Shown: piece by piece, positions 11,509 through 22,431 of the stretch
Position numbering within the stretch: the first letter of the stretch is position 1
Layout: every line of letters starts with the position of its first letter
Source: Euptelea pleiosperma
Taxonomy: Eukaryota > Streptophyta > Magnoliopsida > Ranunculales > Eupteleaceae
Direction: 5' to 3'
Assembly (NCBI GenBank): GCA_035048495.1
Contig: CM068545.1
Coordinates: 44,324,450 to 44,388,449, forward strand
DNA length: 64,000 bases
Position numbers and translations under genes: made by a program
The notes under the pieces: model-generated
The model's input: the letters and a program-made list of their open reading frames with translations, nothing else
Databases searched by the model: none
Told to the model about the DNA's origin: nothing

Positions 11509-11960
11509 GATAAAAACCCACCAAACCACATCAGCAGTCACCTTATCACCCCACATGGCTTACTTACCTTTTTAAGAGTTTCTCTCACTCAACAACATTT
11601 TACAAATATGGAAACCAACCTCTAAATAGAAGATACTAAAGAGTACTCTCTCAAGAAAGGAAGGCTTCTTACAATAGAAGATATCAAGGATTATTCTCTT
11701 GTAGAGGAAAGGATATATTTAGAGAATGAATGTAATCTTCTAAAGAGAAAAGCTAGTGTAGAGAATTGTTATTTTAGGAAAGATTATTGGGTAACATGAT
11801 TCTCTTTCATATCATCTAAAATCACTTTTATAAATTAATAGAATTCTTTTGAGTTTATTGTCAAGTGATCAAGCTCGCCTCCAACTCCTCACTCTAGCTG
11901 GTTTGTTTTCTACACCTTTTCTCTCTCAAAAATCCTTTGGAGGATTGACACCCGGATCCA
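11508..11960 (+). repeat. Putative 3' LTR start after copia remnant
   Basis: The purine tract CGAAGGGGG (11499-11507) directly follows the RNase H tail and precedes TGATAAAAACCC, the expected structure of a 3' LTR start. The right end is not certain and no second LTR copy is in the window. Confidence 0.45.
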
Positions 11961-12555
11961 AATTTCATGGGAAAAACACAAACTCCAACTAATGGGTTAG
12001 AAATAATAGCTCCTTTAATTTTATTTTCGAAGTACAACCTAAGCATTCCAAGATACAACCCAACCAACCAATATATAAATTCCTAATGTAAGCTCCAGCT
12101 GAACTACAGGATTAAAAGACTACAAGATTTAAAGATAAAAAGGGGAAAATTAGGTACCTAACACCCAAGACCTATAGAATGGCAAGATCCATACAGCGTA
12201 AAGCAGCAACAGATGGAAGACGATAGACTCTCACGTGAATACAGGGCAAAGAGTCGTTGATGGATGGCCATAACTTGAAGCACAAACAGTTCTTCATGTT
12301 TAATTTAGAAAACCTATCTTCAATAACAATTCTTTAAGTATGAAATAATCCTCAAAATGGCCTCATTAGAGATGGTACGAGATCTTGGCCCTGGACAACA
12401 GGTCTCAGATTGAGGCCTCGGATCAGGGCCATTACATGGCCCTTCTCAACTGCATCATTACTTGCCCATGGCAGAGTAGCCTTTTAACAGTGTTTGCAGT
12501 TACAAAAAAGGCTGCATGTCACAAGCATTGTTGTTCAAAAGTTTCTTTTTAGAGA
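11961..12555. other. No recognisable feature
   Basis: About 0.6 kb of low-coding DNA. No ORF, repeat or element end was identified. Confidence 0.5.
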
Positions 12556-12850
12556 AAGCCAGACTTTGCAGGCAATATTAAAATCCGCTTGGAGAGTATA
12601 CTCACATGTAGAGTAGCATTAATCCATCCATAAACTACTCTATTTTCCTGCACAAGAGGTACATCAAATTGATGGTGAGGGGTGGGGGGTGGGGGGAGCA
12701 GTCTTATCGTCAACGAATTAAGATGAAGGTTCAATCGATCCAGTGATGTAACCCACAAGATCTTGAGATGTCAAGATCAGGAGCAACTGATTCCCCGGAT
12801 CTGATAGTTATTACCATTCATCTTGACCGAGATGAAGCTCATGATTACCG
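12556..12850 (-). pseudogene. Degraded copia gag fragment, reversed
   Basis: Read on the minus strand, MNGNNYQIRG (near 12815) is followed, with frame changes, by LVGYITGSIEP (near 12750) and then ENRVVYGWINATLHVSI and ILILPAK (12565-12650). This order matches the gag polyprotein of plant copia elements: an NGxNYxxW start, a GYxTGxxxxP block, then a WxxxNxxxxxWLxNSM-like helix and LPTAKxxW. A pyrimidine run (12680-12700) interrupts it. Not functional. Confidence 0.6.
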
Positions 12851-13248
12851 AAATCGCAAGTGAAGGGGTGGAGGATAAGACAATGACGAAGGCATAATAG
12901 ATAACATTGATGGGTAATCAAGAAAAGAAGAAAAAAAATTCTGCTCATATTTCCCGAACATAGGGAAGGTGCAATTGATGCTAATCACTTTTATCATTAT
13001 GTTCATTTCATGAATAATTATATTTGCTTCCAGATTGAACTTTCTATTTAGATTGGGTTTTTCCTCTCTTTTTTTTATTTTTTCATTGTTCAGTTAGATT
13101 GAATTTATTCTGTGCTAGCCGAAAATAGTAACCAGCTATAGTAATTTTTATAGTACTTGCTATTGTATTTCCACTTTCTTTTTCTTTACTTATTCATTTT
13201 TTCCTGCATTGCTCTGGCACAAAGTAGAAAAATCTCAACCAATATAAG

Positions 13249-13298
13249 CTCTCCAAACACTTTTTTTTTTATCGGTAAACAGTAATCTCTCCAAACAC
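13249..13298 (-). mobile_element. Micro-retroposon: 26-bp poly-T insert with 12-bp target duplication
   Basis: CTCTCCAAACAC occurs at 13249-13260 and again at 13287-13298. Between them lie ten T residues followed by ATCGGTAAACAGTAAT. Reversed, this is a short 3' end plus poly-A flanked by a long target duplication, as left by a severely 5'-truncated LINE or SINE insertion. Confidence 0.6.
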
Positions 13299-13830
13299 AT
13301 CTATAATCTATACTACAGCAGAAACCTGACGTCCACTTTCTCTCTGCCATGTGGCACCCGTTTCTCTTCATCCACATTACACACAAGTAGATTTTGCCAC
13401 GTCAGAATTTCTACTCTCTAACTTCTCTTTTCATATCCCACATCTCTTGATGAGATATGTTCTACATATTGTTCATGACTACAACTCTTCCTTCCACTTC
13501 CTAAATTTTTTTCACTTTCTTCTCTTGCTACAACTCATCCTTCCACTTCCCTAAATTATAAAAAGAAGGTTTCCATAAATAAATAGTTTCCTAATTTGCT
13601 ACCCACTCTTTCTTCTCTCTCCATTGAACAAGGTTTCCTAACTAATAATCTCTTCTCTTCCAATTTATTAAAAAGATAAATAATCTCCTCTTCCTCTCTC
13701 CGCAACCAAAAACACAAAACTCTTCAACAAAGCTTAAACACAAGGGAGACACAAAAGTCCTAGTTCGAAGGCAGCTTTGGTTTTTTTTCCCTATAACTGT
13801 GAAGAAGTATGGTCATGAATTTATTTTGTT

Positions 13831-13875
13831 CATTCGATTTTTTTATTTTTATTTTTTTGATAAGCCATTCGATTT
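13831..13875 (-). mobile_element. Second micro-retroposon: 25-bp T-rich insert with 10-bp duplication
   Basis: CATTCGATTT occurs at 13831-13840 and 13866-13875 and encloses a T-rich run ending GATAAGC. Architecture is the same as at 13249-13298 (T-run, then GATAAGC compared with ATCGGTAA), suggesting the same retroposon machinery. Confidence 0.5.
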
Positions 13876-14703
13876 AAATTTCTATCTGATCTTTCTACTT
13901 TGTCATGCTATGATTCTCTTCTACTGATGAATCTAACGGGTGAATGTTCAAGTCAAAGGAATATTTAATTTGGATGCTCTAAAGAAATCTTTATGCTCTT
14001 GAATTGCATAATTTTTCAAGACTGGTCCAGATGCTTCTTGAATGTTTTGCCAGGTGGACCCTCTAGATCCATCAAAGACCTGTGAAGGTGTGAAGAGGGT
14101 ACTATCAGTGTGACAGTGCTGTTATTGACTTGCTCTTATCTGGGCCAGTTTATCAGAGTCGGATATAGTGAATTGGGATCATGGTGATGAGCTCTGCACA
14201 TCTCCCATTACTGTGAGAAGCAAGTCGAAACAAAAAAATGAGTTATGAATGGGTGATGGAAAGACTATTTTATGAGTTCAAAAATATAAGTGTTTAGGGT
14301 TTCGGCTAATGGGTTTCCATTCATTCTTCCGAATGAAGTTGAGATAATCAAATACTTATATGCTCAAGAGATGGCTAAAAGGATTGAGGGCGTCCATACA
14401 ACTAGGTCTATTTTGGGTTCTTAATATTAGTTTTAATTAACTTATTTAAATGGATTTTTAGTTATTTTAAATGGGTTTCTTCCATTTTGTTTCCTCTTCT
14501 AATAAAGTCTCTCTATAAAAATAATGTTGCCTAAATTAATCTCCAATTTCTTGATTTCTCTAACCAAAACATATCTAATGTTGTATTGATACGGCAAATC
14601 ATATGGGTACAAGTGTTGGAGTCTGATAGAGTTACAGCATGTCCGACTCAATAAACCTTGAAAAATAGGATTTGTAGAGTCAGCAGTATACTATTCAATA
14701 TTA

Positions 14704-14776
14704 TGAAACAAAGTAATTGTTTCCTATAAAATAATAAGGGCTGTGAAACAAAGTAATTGTTTTCTATAAAATAATG
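14704..14776. repeat. 40-bp tandem duplication
   Basis: GAAACAAAGTAATTGTTT and CTATAAAATAAT are repeated with a 40-bp offset (copies at about 14705 and 14745). Confidence 0.75.
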
Positions 14777-15040
14777 ACAATAGTGGATAATGTGATAGAA
14801 TATCTTATGATTTGTATCGTATACTCATAGACGAGAGAAAATTGTTATATTTGTTGCATAGAAAACTTCAATTATAAATAGTAGAACTCGTAACTTATGG
14901 CATATGTTAATTAGTATCTAGAAAGTAAAGAAAACAAAAAACAACAAAGAATTTGGAAGTGTCACGCAAGAGTCCGTACCGTACTGTGTCACTCTGACAC
15001 AGGTACCTCACCTGTTTAGAAGAATCCATGCAACATACTA

Positions 15041-15106
15041 TCTTTCCCTCCCACTCCAATATTTAAAAATAACAAATGTGATAATTGCGTCTTTCCCTCC
15101 CACTCA
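15041..15106. repeat. 50-bp diverged tandem duplication
   Basis: TCTTTCCCTCCCACTC occurs twice about 50 bp apart, each copy followed by a related AT-rich tail containing ACAAATGTGA or ACAAAATGTGA. Confidence 0.65.
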
Positions 15107-15466
15107 ATTTGAAAAAATACAAAATGTGAAAATTTATCTTATAGAATAAATGTTATTGTAATTAATATTATGTAGAATAATATTTTTACAATACTATATT
15201 GCAAAAGTATCCATTCTATAATTAAGTTTCCCTTATCATGTTATTTGACTTACTTCTATAGACAATTTTTAATTTATTTTTTTACTTTTTTTCTTTGGCT
15301 GAAGGCACATGCTAAGCATAGGCCAAAGAAACTAGCTGTTTATATATAACAATAACAAATTAGACGAAAAAAATCATTTTAACAATAAGAACTCCCAATT
15401 ATACAGAAGAATTACAAAAGGAAATTAAACAAAGAAGTACAAATTTGCCTGAGTCGAAGAAATTAC

Positions 15467-15751
15467 CAGTGAACCAGATGTTATGGATAGTCTTTTCAGA
15501 ACCGATGCAGAAAGCCCGACCAAGGCGGAATCGTCAAGAGAAGCCTCCTTCGGGTCTGGAACGTCTGTTCGACCCTTCGAGCAATGGAGAATCCCTGCTG
15601 GTAACCCCAAAGACTTCAAATTACTACTGTGCCCAGAAAGCTGAATTTTCTCTCCTCCATCTCCGTCCTTTGTTTTTGGCGTTGAATTCAGTACAGAATC
15701 GAGAAGGCATCTTGTCGAAGAAAGTATCAGAGGCTTCCTTCTCTCCACCAT
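15467..15751 (-). CDS. PEX6: Peroxisome biogenesis protein 6 (PEX6), first coding exon
   Basis: The minus strand encodes 95 residues beginning MVERRKPLILSSTR, continuing LPAGILHCSKG and ending in SLDDSALVGLS, LKRLSITSGSL. From memory, plant PEX6 proteins start MVERR(N/K)PL(V/I)LSST and carry S-L-DDSALVGLS and LKRLSI-SGSLV at the same distances, so the assignment rests on three ordered blocks. PEX6 is a AAA ATPase that works with PEX1 at the peroxisomal membrane to recycle the import receptor PEX5. This exon covers only the N-terminal domain; the ATPase modules are not in the visible sequence. After the codon for the last Leu the minus strand reads GTAATTTC, a plausible splice donor (GT at 15466-15465); the sequence beyond it no longer matches the family. 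The next exon was not found in the 15.4 kb to the left, so the first intron is very long or the exon is an orphan. Confidence 0.8.
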
Positions 15752-16186
15752 TAAAGCTGAATTCGGAAGCTAAATGGGAACCTTAGGAATTTGAATTAGG
15801 GTTTCTAGGAACTTGATAAATGAGGGTTTCGGATAAGAATCAAAGCAGAACCAAAAGAACAAGAAATCAGCGCAGACCTAACAGAAACCCTAAATCCTAA
15901 AGAGCTATAGAAAAAGAGGGGGTGTCAAACCCTAAAACCTGTGCGAAAACTGTAACCCTCTTTGCACTGGTGCAGGTCTGCAGAACCTGTGAATTTGCTG
16001 CAGTGCTGTAATCGGAAATGAAAAACCAAGTTCGGTCGAACCGAAATGTCGCAGGGCTGGAGCGATCCCGTTCAACCGCATTGGTTGAACGGTTGAACGG
16101 TTGAACCGTGACGTCAAGTGAGGTCATGAAATCCTTAACAGATGGGGACTTCTGGAGTAAACTTCGCTCACTGCATGCTGTGAGCG
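15752..16186 (-). promoter_or_regulatory. 5' UTR and upstream region of PEX6
   Basis: On the minus strand the region upstream of the ATG is CT-rich and contains several AAACCCTAA (telo-box-like) words between 15790 and 15940, typical of plant housekeeping promoters. Farther up are a perfect TGACGTCA bZIP site (16109-16116), three head-to-tail GGTTGAAC octamers (16083-16106) and an inverted pair CGTTCAACC/GGTTGAACG (16069-16091). A 10-bp-arm hairpin (CTTCGCTCAC/GTGAGCGAAG, 16162-16189) with a GCATGC loop abuts the foldback element. No clear TATA box was seen. Confidence 0.5.
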
Positions 16187-16522
16187 AAGCCGATCACAGC
16201 ACATACGAGCCACGTGGCACACTGTTAGAGAGTGCTGACCGTATGGATGTTTGGCAAATCACTAGGTGGACCTACAAACCAAAAATAAACCTAATCAGTG
16301 ATTTCTAAGCGTTGGATTGGAGTTATTTTCATGGGTTGATTTTTAATTGTAGCACTTCGAGCATTACGGAGCGCTATTTGGGAGTAAAGATCCGAAGGTT
16401 GTAAATCACTAATCAGGCTGATTTTTGGTTTGCAGGCCCACCGAGTGAGTGGCCAAACATCCATACGACAACACTCTCTAAGAGTGCGCCACGTGGCTCA
16501 TATTCTGTGCTATGATCGACTT
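16187..16522. mobile_element. Foldback / MITE-like inverted repeat with two G-boxes
   Basis: The left arm 16187-16304 is the imperfect reverse complement of the right arm 16403-16522, with ~100 bp between. Matching blocks include CGTATGGATGTTTGG, TTAGAGAGTG, GCAAACC/GGTTTGC-type and GATTAGTGATT-type words. Each arm carries the perfect palindrome GCCACGTGGC (16209-16218 and 16488-16497), a G-box core CACGTG. I cannot define a target duplication, so the transposon class stays open. Confidence 0.75.
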
Positions 16523-16523
16523 G

Positions 16524-16705
16524 AGCATGGCAATTTGGCCCGTCGAGCCGGGCCTAAATCGGGCTGGGCTGACCAAACCCATCAGCAACTCAGGCCGGGC
16601 CGCGGACCGGTCTTCACCAAAAAATAAAAACCCAGGCACCACCCGTGGCCCCGTCTATGGTCAGGCCGACGAGCTTGGTCACGGGCCGGGCTACAGGCTT
16701 TTAAA
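16524..16705. mobile_element. GC-rich repeat resembling a hAT subterminal region
   Basis: Begins GAGCATGGCAATTTGGCCCG and continues with repeated GGCCCG, GAGCCGGGC, GGGCTGGGC and GGGCCGGGC words. Many plant hAT-family elements begin with GGCAAxxxGGCCCGGCCCG-type subterminal repeats. The GC content stands out sharply from its surroundings. No transposase or second end was identified. Confidence 0.4.
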
Positions 16706-17045
16706 GGCTTAGGTTTCAGGCTTCTAAATGCCGATGTTAAGTTTAATTTTTTTTTAGATACTTTTATCTATCAGTATTATTGATAAGTTTAACAATAAAA
16801 CAAAAAAAAAAATCTGAAAAGATGGCAAAATGTATTGTAAACAATTGTTTGCGTTGCCTTTATAATGAAAAAAAATGTCGTGATGTGACACGGTATACTT
16901 GACTCTTTGTGGTGTAAGGTAGTATAATTGTTTTACTCACCTGTCATCTGGGCCGACTGACCACATGGATGTTTAACCCATCTAAAAATCAGCTTGTTTG
17001 ATGATTTTTAGCCGTTGGCTTTAGTACAAAAAAAAAATAGATGAA
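16706..17045. other. AT-rich spacer before element C
   Basis: Nothing recognisable. Contains A- and T-runs and ends ATGAA (17041-17045), the bases preceding the element C LTR; the matching duplication on the other side is not present. Confidence 0.5.
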
Positions 17046-20000
17046 TGATACTCGTTTAACAGTGTCTATTTTAAGCCATTATCCTTTAGCGTTATCACAC
17101 TCTCTTACGTAAAACTTACCTATTGATCTACTTTTCTACGTAAGAGTCTCTTTCATTGTGTAGAATACGTTTTTCTAGACAAAATGGTATATTTGCATGC
17201 ATTAAACACATTTTTGAAAGTCTAGATATGAAGCCGTTTTGATTAAATCTCATTACGCATTTTTCTCTTGTAGGAAACCTGATCGGGCTATTCTCGAGAC
17301 TTATGGGCCCACAATCAACCCTAGAAGCCTACTATTAAAGCTTAAAGAGCCAACAAGCTATGACTAGAAGATACAAGCCAAGTACAGGTCAAGTCAGAAG
17401 ATTGTAGAGCATGCATAAAGAACCAAGAGAGAGGCAAAGCTGAAGACCAAAAGACAGACCAAAGTGATTCAAAGTCGCACCAAATGATATAAAATGACGG
17501 CTTTCGTGATTGGTAAAAGCTGACTGAAGATTACATTGAAGATCAAGGTTCAAGACCCTCCGCCAACTCTTTTGCATTTATTTTGTATTATTTTCTCTAT
17601 CCTCTCTCATAATTCTCTCTCCATCTCTCTAGACTCTAATATCTAACCCTTAGATCATCTCATCTTACCATTAGATCCCCAAATCTACCTTCCGATCTCC
17701 CTCTTCATGATCGAATTACTTATATCTCACCATCCGATCCTCAAATTGATCATCCTAACCCTCCGATCTCCATCATCTAACCTCTAATCTCCTCTCCTCC
17801 ACCTCTATCCCATCTTCTATAATTTTTCCACCGTTAGATCTTCTATCAGACCGTTGGATCTCTCTAGATCTAATAATTCTCCTCTTTGGGCCACCCACTC
17901 TCTCATGACCCATTATCCTACTGACCCACTGGCCAACATGTGGCATGCTTAGTATTGGCCCAAAAGTCCACTATCCTATGGCCTATCCATTAGCGGGCCA
18001 TGGTCTATCCATGACCCATGGACGACACCATTTATTGGACCGACCACCACCTCATTTCATCGAATGGTCATAATTCCATCATTTAACGACCCCCATGGCC
18101 TTAATGGTTCACATAGCCCCTGGCCAAGTGGCCCACAAGCAAATTCAAGCCCAAAGCCTAGCCTATTGACCCACAAGCCTTCACTCACATAAAGCCCACG
18201 GCCCACGACCCATCTCTCTTCCATGATCTTCAAGAGAGATCTAATGGTCATCATTTAAAAAGAGAAATCATTCACTTGACCAATCCCCTCAACCTATTCT
18301 CTATCCTAATCCTACATGGATCGATTCACCTTTTCCTTTATTCATAACCGTTGGATTTTATCAATCCAAGACCCTTTTGGCAACTCATTGTTGACAGCTA
18401 AGCCATGAGGGAGATTCGGTCTCCCATATCTCTTCTCTCTTCTCTCTTTCCATAACTATCCATGCGATTCTCTCTCTAATTCCTATCTCCCACGTGTTCT
18501 CTCCCTAACAACCTATCTCATTCTCTCTCAAAAGAGAACTCATACGCTCTCAATCTCTCGGATATCTCTCTCACATTCTTCTAACGAGGGGGCACAACGA
18601 AGAGGGGAGCTTTGGGCTCCTCCATGAGCTCCTCCCCCTCCTCCATCCTTCTTGGCTGCTCCTTCAGGGGAGCAACACCCTGCTACACCACATTTCGAGC
18701 AGACCTGCAACTCCAACAGGTCTGCAACTTCTTCATCTTCGCTTCCTCCGGTCGCCCTTTGCACCACCAACAACACATGCACGTCCTTCTTGCCAGAACC
18801 AGCAATAGCCAATGCTTTCAACGGAGTTGCATATCTCTGCAACTTCGGGCAGTAGCTCCTCCCATCTGGAAATCCCTTCACCACCGTCTCCATGACCTAC
18901 AACTCAGTTGCAGGTCTGAAACGCCCAGCAGGTCTACACCAGCAACTCCCTTCTCCTCCATCTTCATTCACGGCCTGCAACCATTGCAGGCCGTTAACTC
19001 TTTCTCTCCTACCACCAGCACAACCGCCATTACCTCCATCACCCTTCTTCCTCCATCTTCTCCATGGTGCACCACCGTCTTCTCCATGGCCGGAGCACTT
19101 CCACTACTCAATCTGCAACCGTGGGCTCCTTTCTCCACGCGCTTGCTGGATCAGCCATCTCTTTCCTCTCATCCTCTTCCACCTCCACCTGTTGGTTCGG
19201 CCAGGAGCACCCTTTCCTCTCCACCAACGGACCTACAACTACAACAGGTCAGTTCTTCCAGATGTTCAACCATCTCCGCCTTCTTCTTCTTCATCTCCAG
19301 CACCCCTACTACCACCGTCCTCAAGCCCACACCATGGCTGTCTCCTTTCCACTACTCCATCGTGGATCTCCTCTCCCTGCCACACCAAACAGATAATGCC
19401 TCCTCCTCCATCGCTGGAGTTGCAGACCTGCAACTCCGGCGATCACCACTAAGGCCGATCAGATCCTCCTCCCAAATCATCACGTTGCCAACTAGCAACC
19501 TCTCCAGTGGATTCTTCCATCTCTCCTCACGAACCTGTAATTGATCTTTGTGCCAAAAACCATCACATGGTCCATCTCCATGCTCCACAAACCAGCGATC
19601 ATGGCTTCACTGACCGTCTTCTCCATGACCGGAGCACAGCAATGCTAGCAACTTCCTCCCTCTACAACCCATTTGGCAGCGCCTCTTGCTGGCTGGCTTT
19701 CTTGGCAACAACTCACTACTGCCAGCATGCAACCCTGCATGTATTGCACCATCCTTCTACCTTCCCCAATGGTTCAAGATCAGCCTGCAAACCCATGCGC
19801 CACATACACCAATGGCTTGCTTGCTACCCTGCTGGACCTTCCCTGGAAAACCAGTAGATATGCAAGTCATGGCCAGATCTGTACCTCCAGAACTCCTCCT
19901 CTTACGGCCAGCAAGTCACCAAGTCAAGCAGCCCATTCCTTCTCCCTTCATGAAATCATGTTGCTGCCCAATGGTCCACCAATCACTTGGCCGGATTTCC

Positions 20001-21097
20001 TAGGCCGACGACCGATGGCCGATGCTTCTCCAGCCACCATCACATCACATGGCCACACCGCCTTCTCTTACAAGGCCGATCTCTCTAATGGTAAGTATTT
20101 GAGGTTAGTTTCTCTCTCTAAAAATTACTTTCTCTCACTAATGCCATTTTCTCTCTCTTCTCTCACTTTCTCTCTCTAGGGTTTTTCTTCTCTCTTTAAA
20201 AATCCTAGTTTCTCTCTACATTTCTCTAACAGACATGGAATGAACGTCTCATCCCTAAACCTGTGTCTTAACCCTCACTTTCTCTCTCTAGAGTTAATGA
20301 CTTTCTCTCACTACTTTCTTAGGTCGATTGCCTATTCACTTGGCTGACTCCTCTCACAGAGTGAAAAGGTGAGCTTCTTAGGGCACATCATCGTACATTT
20401 GCAAATTCACATCTACCTTGTCGGCCGGTAAGATCCGATGTGGATTATCATGATCGAGCAACATTCCATGAAATTTGGGCGGTCCTCTTCTTGATCGGTA
20501 GCGCCTTAGCTCCAAAGGTCATAGGATGCTTCTCTGTCAAAACCCTTCTCTTGATTGAAGCATTCATTGAAGTCTTGGACGATCATCTTCTTGATTGGTA
20601 GTGCCCTTAGCTCCGAGATCTCAATGGACGTTTCTTTCCTTTACCCCTTCTCTTGATTGAAGCATTCATTGAAGACTTGGACGATCGTTCTCTTGATCAG
20701 TAGCGCCCTTAGCTCCGAGATTTCAATGGACATTTCTTTTCCTTACTTCTTCATCTCTTAACCCTTTACCTGCTTTCTTTATTTCTGTTATTTTGATTTA
20801 TGTACGTACTCTTCGATAATTAATGAAGTTTGATTTTGATATTTTGGTGTTCTGAATCTCAAATGAATGTTGTTTTTACATCGACTCGCCATTCTCATCT
20901 CTTCCACCATTCTCATTTTTCTCTGTATATTATTTGTCAATTTTAATTTCTTATTGCGCTAACTCACACCGAGTACGGATCGACATCCGACACATACTGC
21001 TATACAAGTTTACATGTTGGAGGCTTAGAATCGAATTCTATAAATATTGTTGAAGTTAGGGTTTTCGAATTGACGACATGGAAAAACCCTACTTTCA
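17046..21097 (+). repeat. Element C 5' LTR (4.05 kb, hypervariable leader)
   Basis: Starts TGATACTCG and ends ACCCTACTTTCA, the same termini as the other Athila-type LTRs here. The first ~500 bp (U3, with TATTTGCATGCATTAAACAC and TCTCGAGACTTATGGGCCC) and the last ~300 bp (CTCGACTCGCCATTCTCATC, GATCGACATCCGACAC) are conserved. The middle, 18400-20600, is CT-rich and unlike A, B, F or G apart from palindromic modules (18971-18993, 19413-19440) and the CTCTCTCTAG array. It is open for 310 codons (18612-19544), with a Ser/Pro-rich product that looks compositional. Confidence 0.85.
20080..20340 (+). promoter_or_regulatory. Donor-like site and TTTCTCTCTCTAG array in C leader
   Basis: AATGGTAAGTATTTGAG (20087-20103) is a strong plant splice-donor match. 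It is followed by repeated TTTCTCTCTCTAG-type words, each a pyrimidine tract ending in AG. The same pattern recurs in the other LTR leaders (for example 25607-25870 and, reversed, 26565-26770, 52000-52200). Suggests a spliced leader; not proven. Confidence 0.4.
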
Positions 21098-21099
21098 AA

Positions 21100-21113
21100 T
21101 GGCGCCATTGCTG
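21100..21113 (+). other. Element C primer-binding site (tRNA-Asp type)
   Basis: TGGCGCCATTGCTG begins two bases after the LTR. It matches the 3' end of plant tRNA-Asp (TGGCGCCGTTGCCG) with two differences. Confidence 0.8.
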
Positions 21114-22431
21114 CTCGGTTGACAGGAGTGCGAAAAAGAATGAAGACGATGGAAACGGAAGGATCCGAACATTTGAAAACTTTCTATTTGTAGATTTTAG
21201 TATTATTTTTAATGCCTTGGAAGGCCAAGTGCAAAGTTGTAATCAAACACCTTGATTATTACCATATCTAGATGTGTGTTCGAGGGTTTTAGAAACCCTT
21301 GATTGAGTGCCTAACTCACAAAAAATTAAAAAATTAAAAAATGTTAGTTTCCATTTCTTCGCATTTTAGGATATTCACATATGGGAAGATTATATTTTTG
21401 GATGCTTTTCAGATTGGGAAGTTTCCATCTTTGCAAGGTTTCCATTCCTGGAAAATTTCATTGGAATCAAGCTTATTTGGAAAAATTTCAAATTAGACGA
21501 AATTCTATACTTAGAAAACTTAAATGAGGATTTCTAAATGTGGAAGGTCCCCTTTTTGAAATGTTTCCAACTTGAGAAGAAACCCTAAATTCAGCAAGTT
21601 TTCAGATTTAAGAAACTACTAATTTTAGAGAATTTTCCTAATTTGGAGAAACTCTTAAATTGGAAAGGTCTATTAGGGGGTTGATAGTTGTTTAGTCAAC
21701 TCTCATAAATAGTAACTTTCCAATTTACCTTGCCTAATTGATTGATCGATTGCTTACCCACCCAAGGCAGGGACATTCCAAAAAATATTCCCACACCCTA
21801 GACCCATATCGTATACTAATTTGTATGTAGGATTGCGAATCTAATTGTGGGTAGGGAGCAAAAGCTAATTAAGGAGGAATCGGGCCTAAGCCCATGAATG
21901 ACACCCCTCCCTACCCTGAAGAGGAGACCTTGTGGCGTGGCCCATGTGAGGTAAGTCCCTTCCCTCGCCTTGAGTGCGATACTGTGCAATTGGGTGCATT
22001 ATAGTATCGGGTGTCTATTTGCTTTTTGCATAAACTTATTCGGCATGCGTGGATGTGGCCTCTAATTAATGAACCCTAATTGAGCAGACCCAGTTCTAAC
22101 TTGAAACTGGTGGGATTTCATTACCCACCTCATCACTCCAACTGAACTTGATCCCACAGATCCACTCTGATAAAAAGAACCAAGAGCTAGAGCCAAGCTA
22201 GATTGGTGTTCTAGGACACCCCTCCATGTAGTCTTTCCATCCATCCCAGGTCGGTCCATGAGCACGGGTCCCTGTTATCTAACACACCCAAAGGTCCCTA
22301 TTACTCAAGTATACCGAGCTTACCAGTGGCTTCCCTAGTTCTTTGTTGGTCTGCTATTTATTGGGTTAGGAACACAAACCTACCCTAGCTTATACTAATG
22401 GAACACGAAATTATATTTAAGTTGAGTAATT

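Larger units (their letters stand above)
12851..15466. other. AT-rich region, probably PEX6 intron 1 with small insertions
   Basis: If the exon at 15467-15751 belongs to a working gene, this stretch is the start of its first intron. Visible are two micro-insertions (13249-13298, 13831-13875) and two short tandem duplications (14704-14776, 15041-15106). Several stretches (13320-13760) are CT-rich. I looked on the minus strand for the next PEX6 exon (a VLVKN...VAQVVVLDP-like block) and did not find it. Confidence 0.45.
17046..22431 (+). mobile_element. Element C: Athila-type LTR retrotransposon, 5' LTR and leader only
   Basis: Consists of a 4.05 kb 5' LTR, a tRNA-Asp-type primer site and ~1.3 kb of leader sharing landmarks with elements A and B: GAGTGCGATACTG, the CTGGTGGGATTTCAT block and CACGGGTCCCTGTTATCTAA. 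It is cut off at 22431 by a Tekay-like LTR. The coding region is missing. A second, partial copy of the same LTR resumes at 24721, so C once had two LTRs around a deleted interior. Confidence 0.85.

Noticed and set aside
12549..12758. Possible second PEX6 exon on the minus strand
   Set aside because: The motifs (VTGSIEP-type, ENRVVYGW, LPAK) fit a copia gag better and do not match the PEX6 N-terminal domain as I recall it.
18540..19588. Overlapping reading frames on both strands in the C LTR as host genes
   Set aside because: The region is within a defined LTR, CT-rich, open in several frames, and no family motif is visible.
22062..22265. 67-codon minus-strand frame in the C leader
   Set aside because: Lies in noncoding leader that aligns with the A and B leaders, where the frame is not kept.
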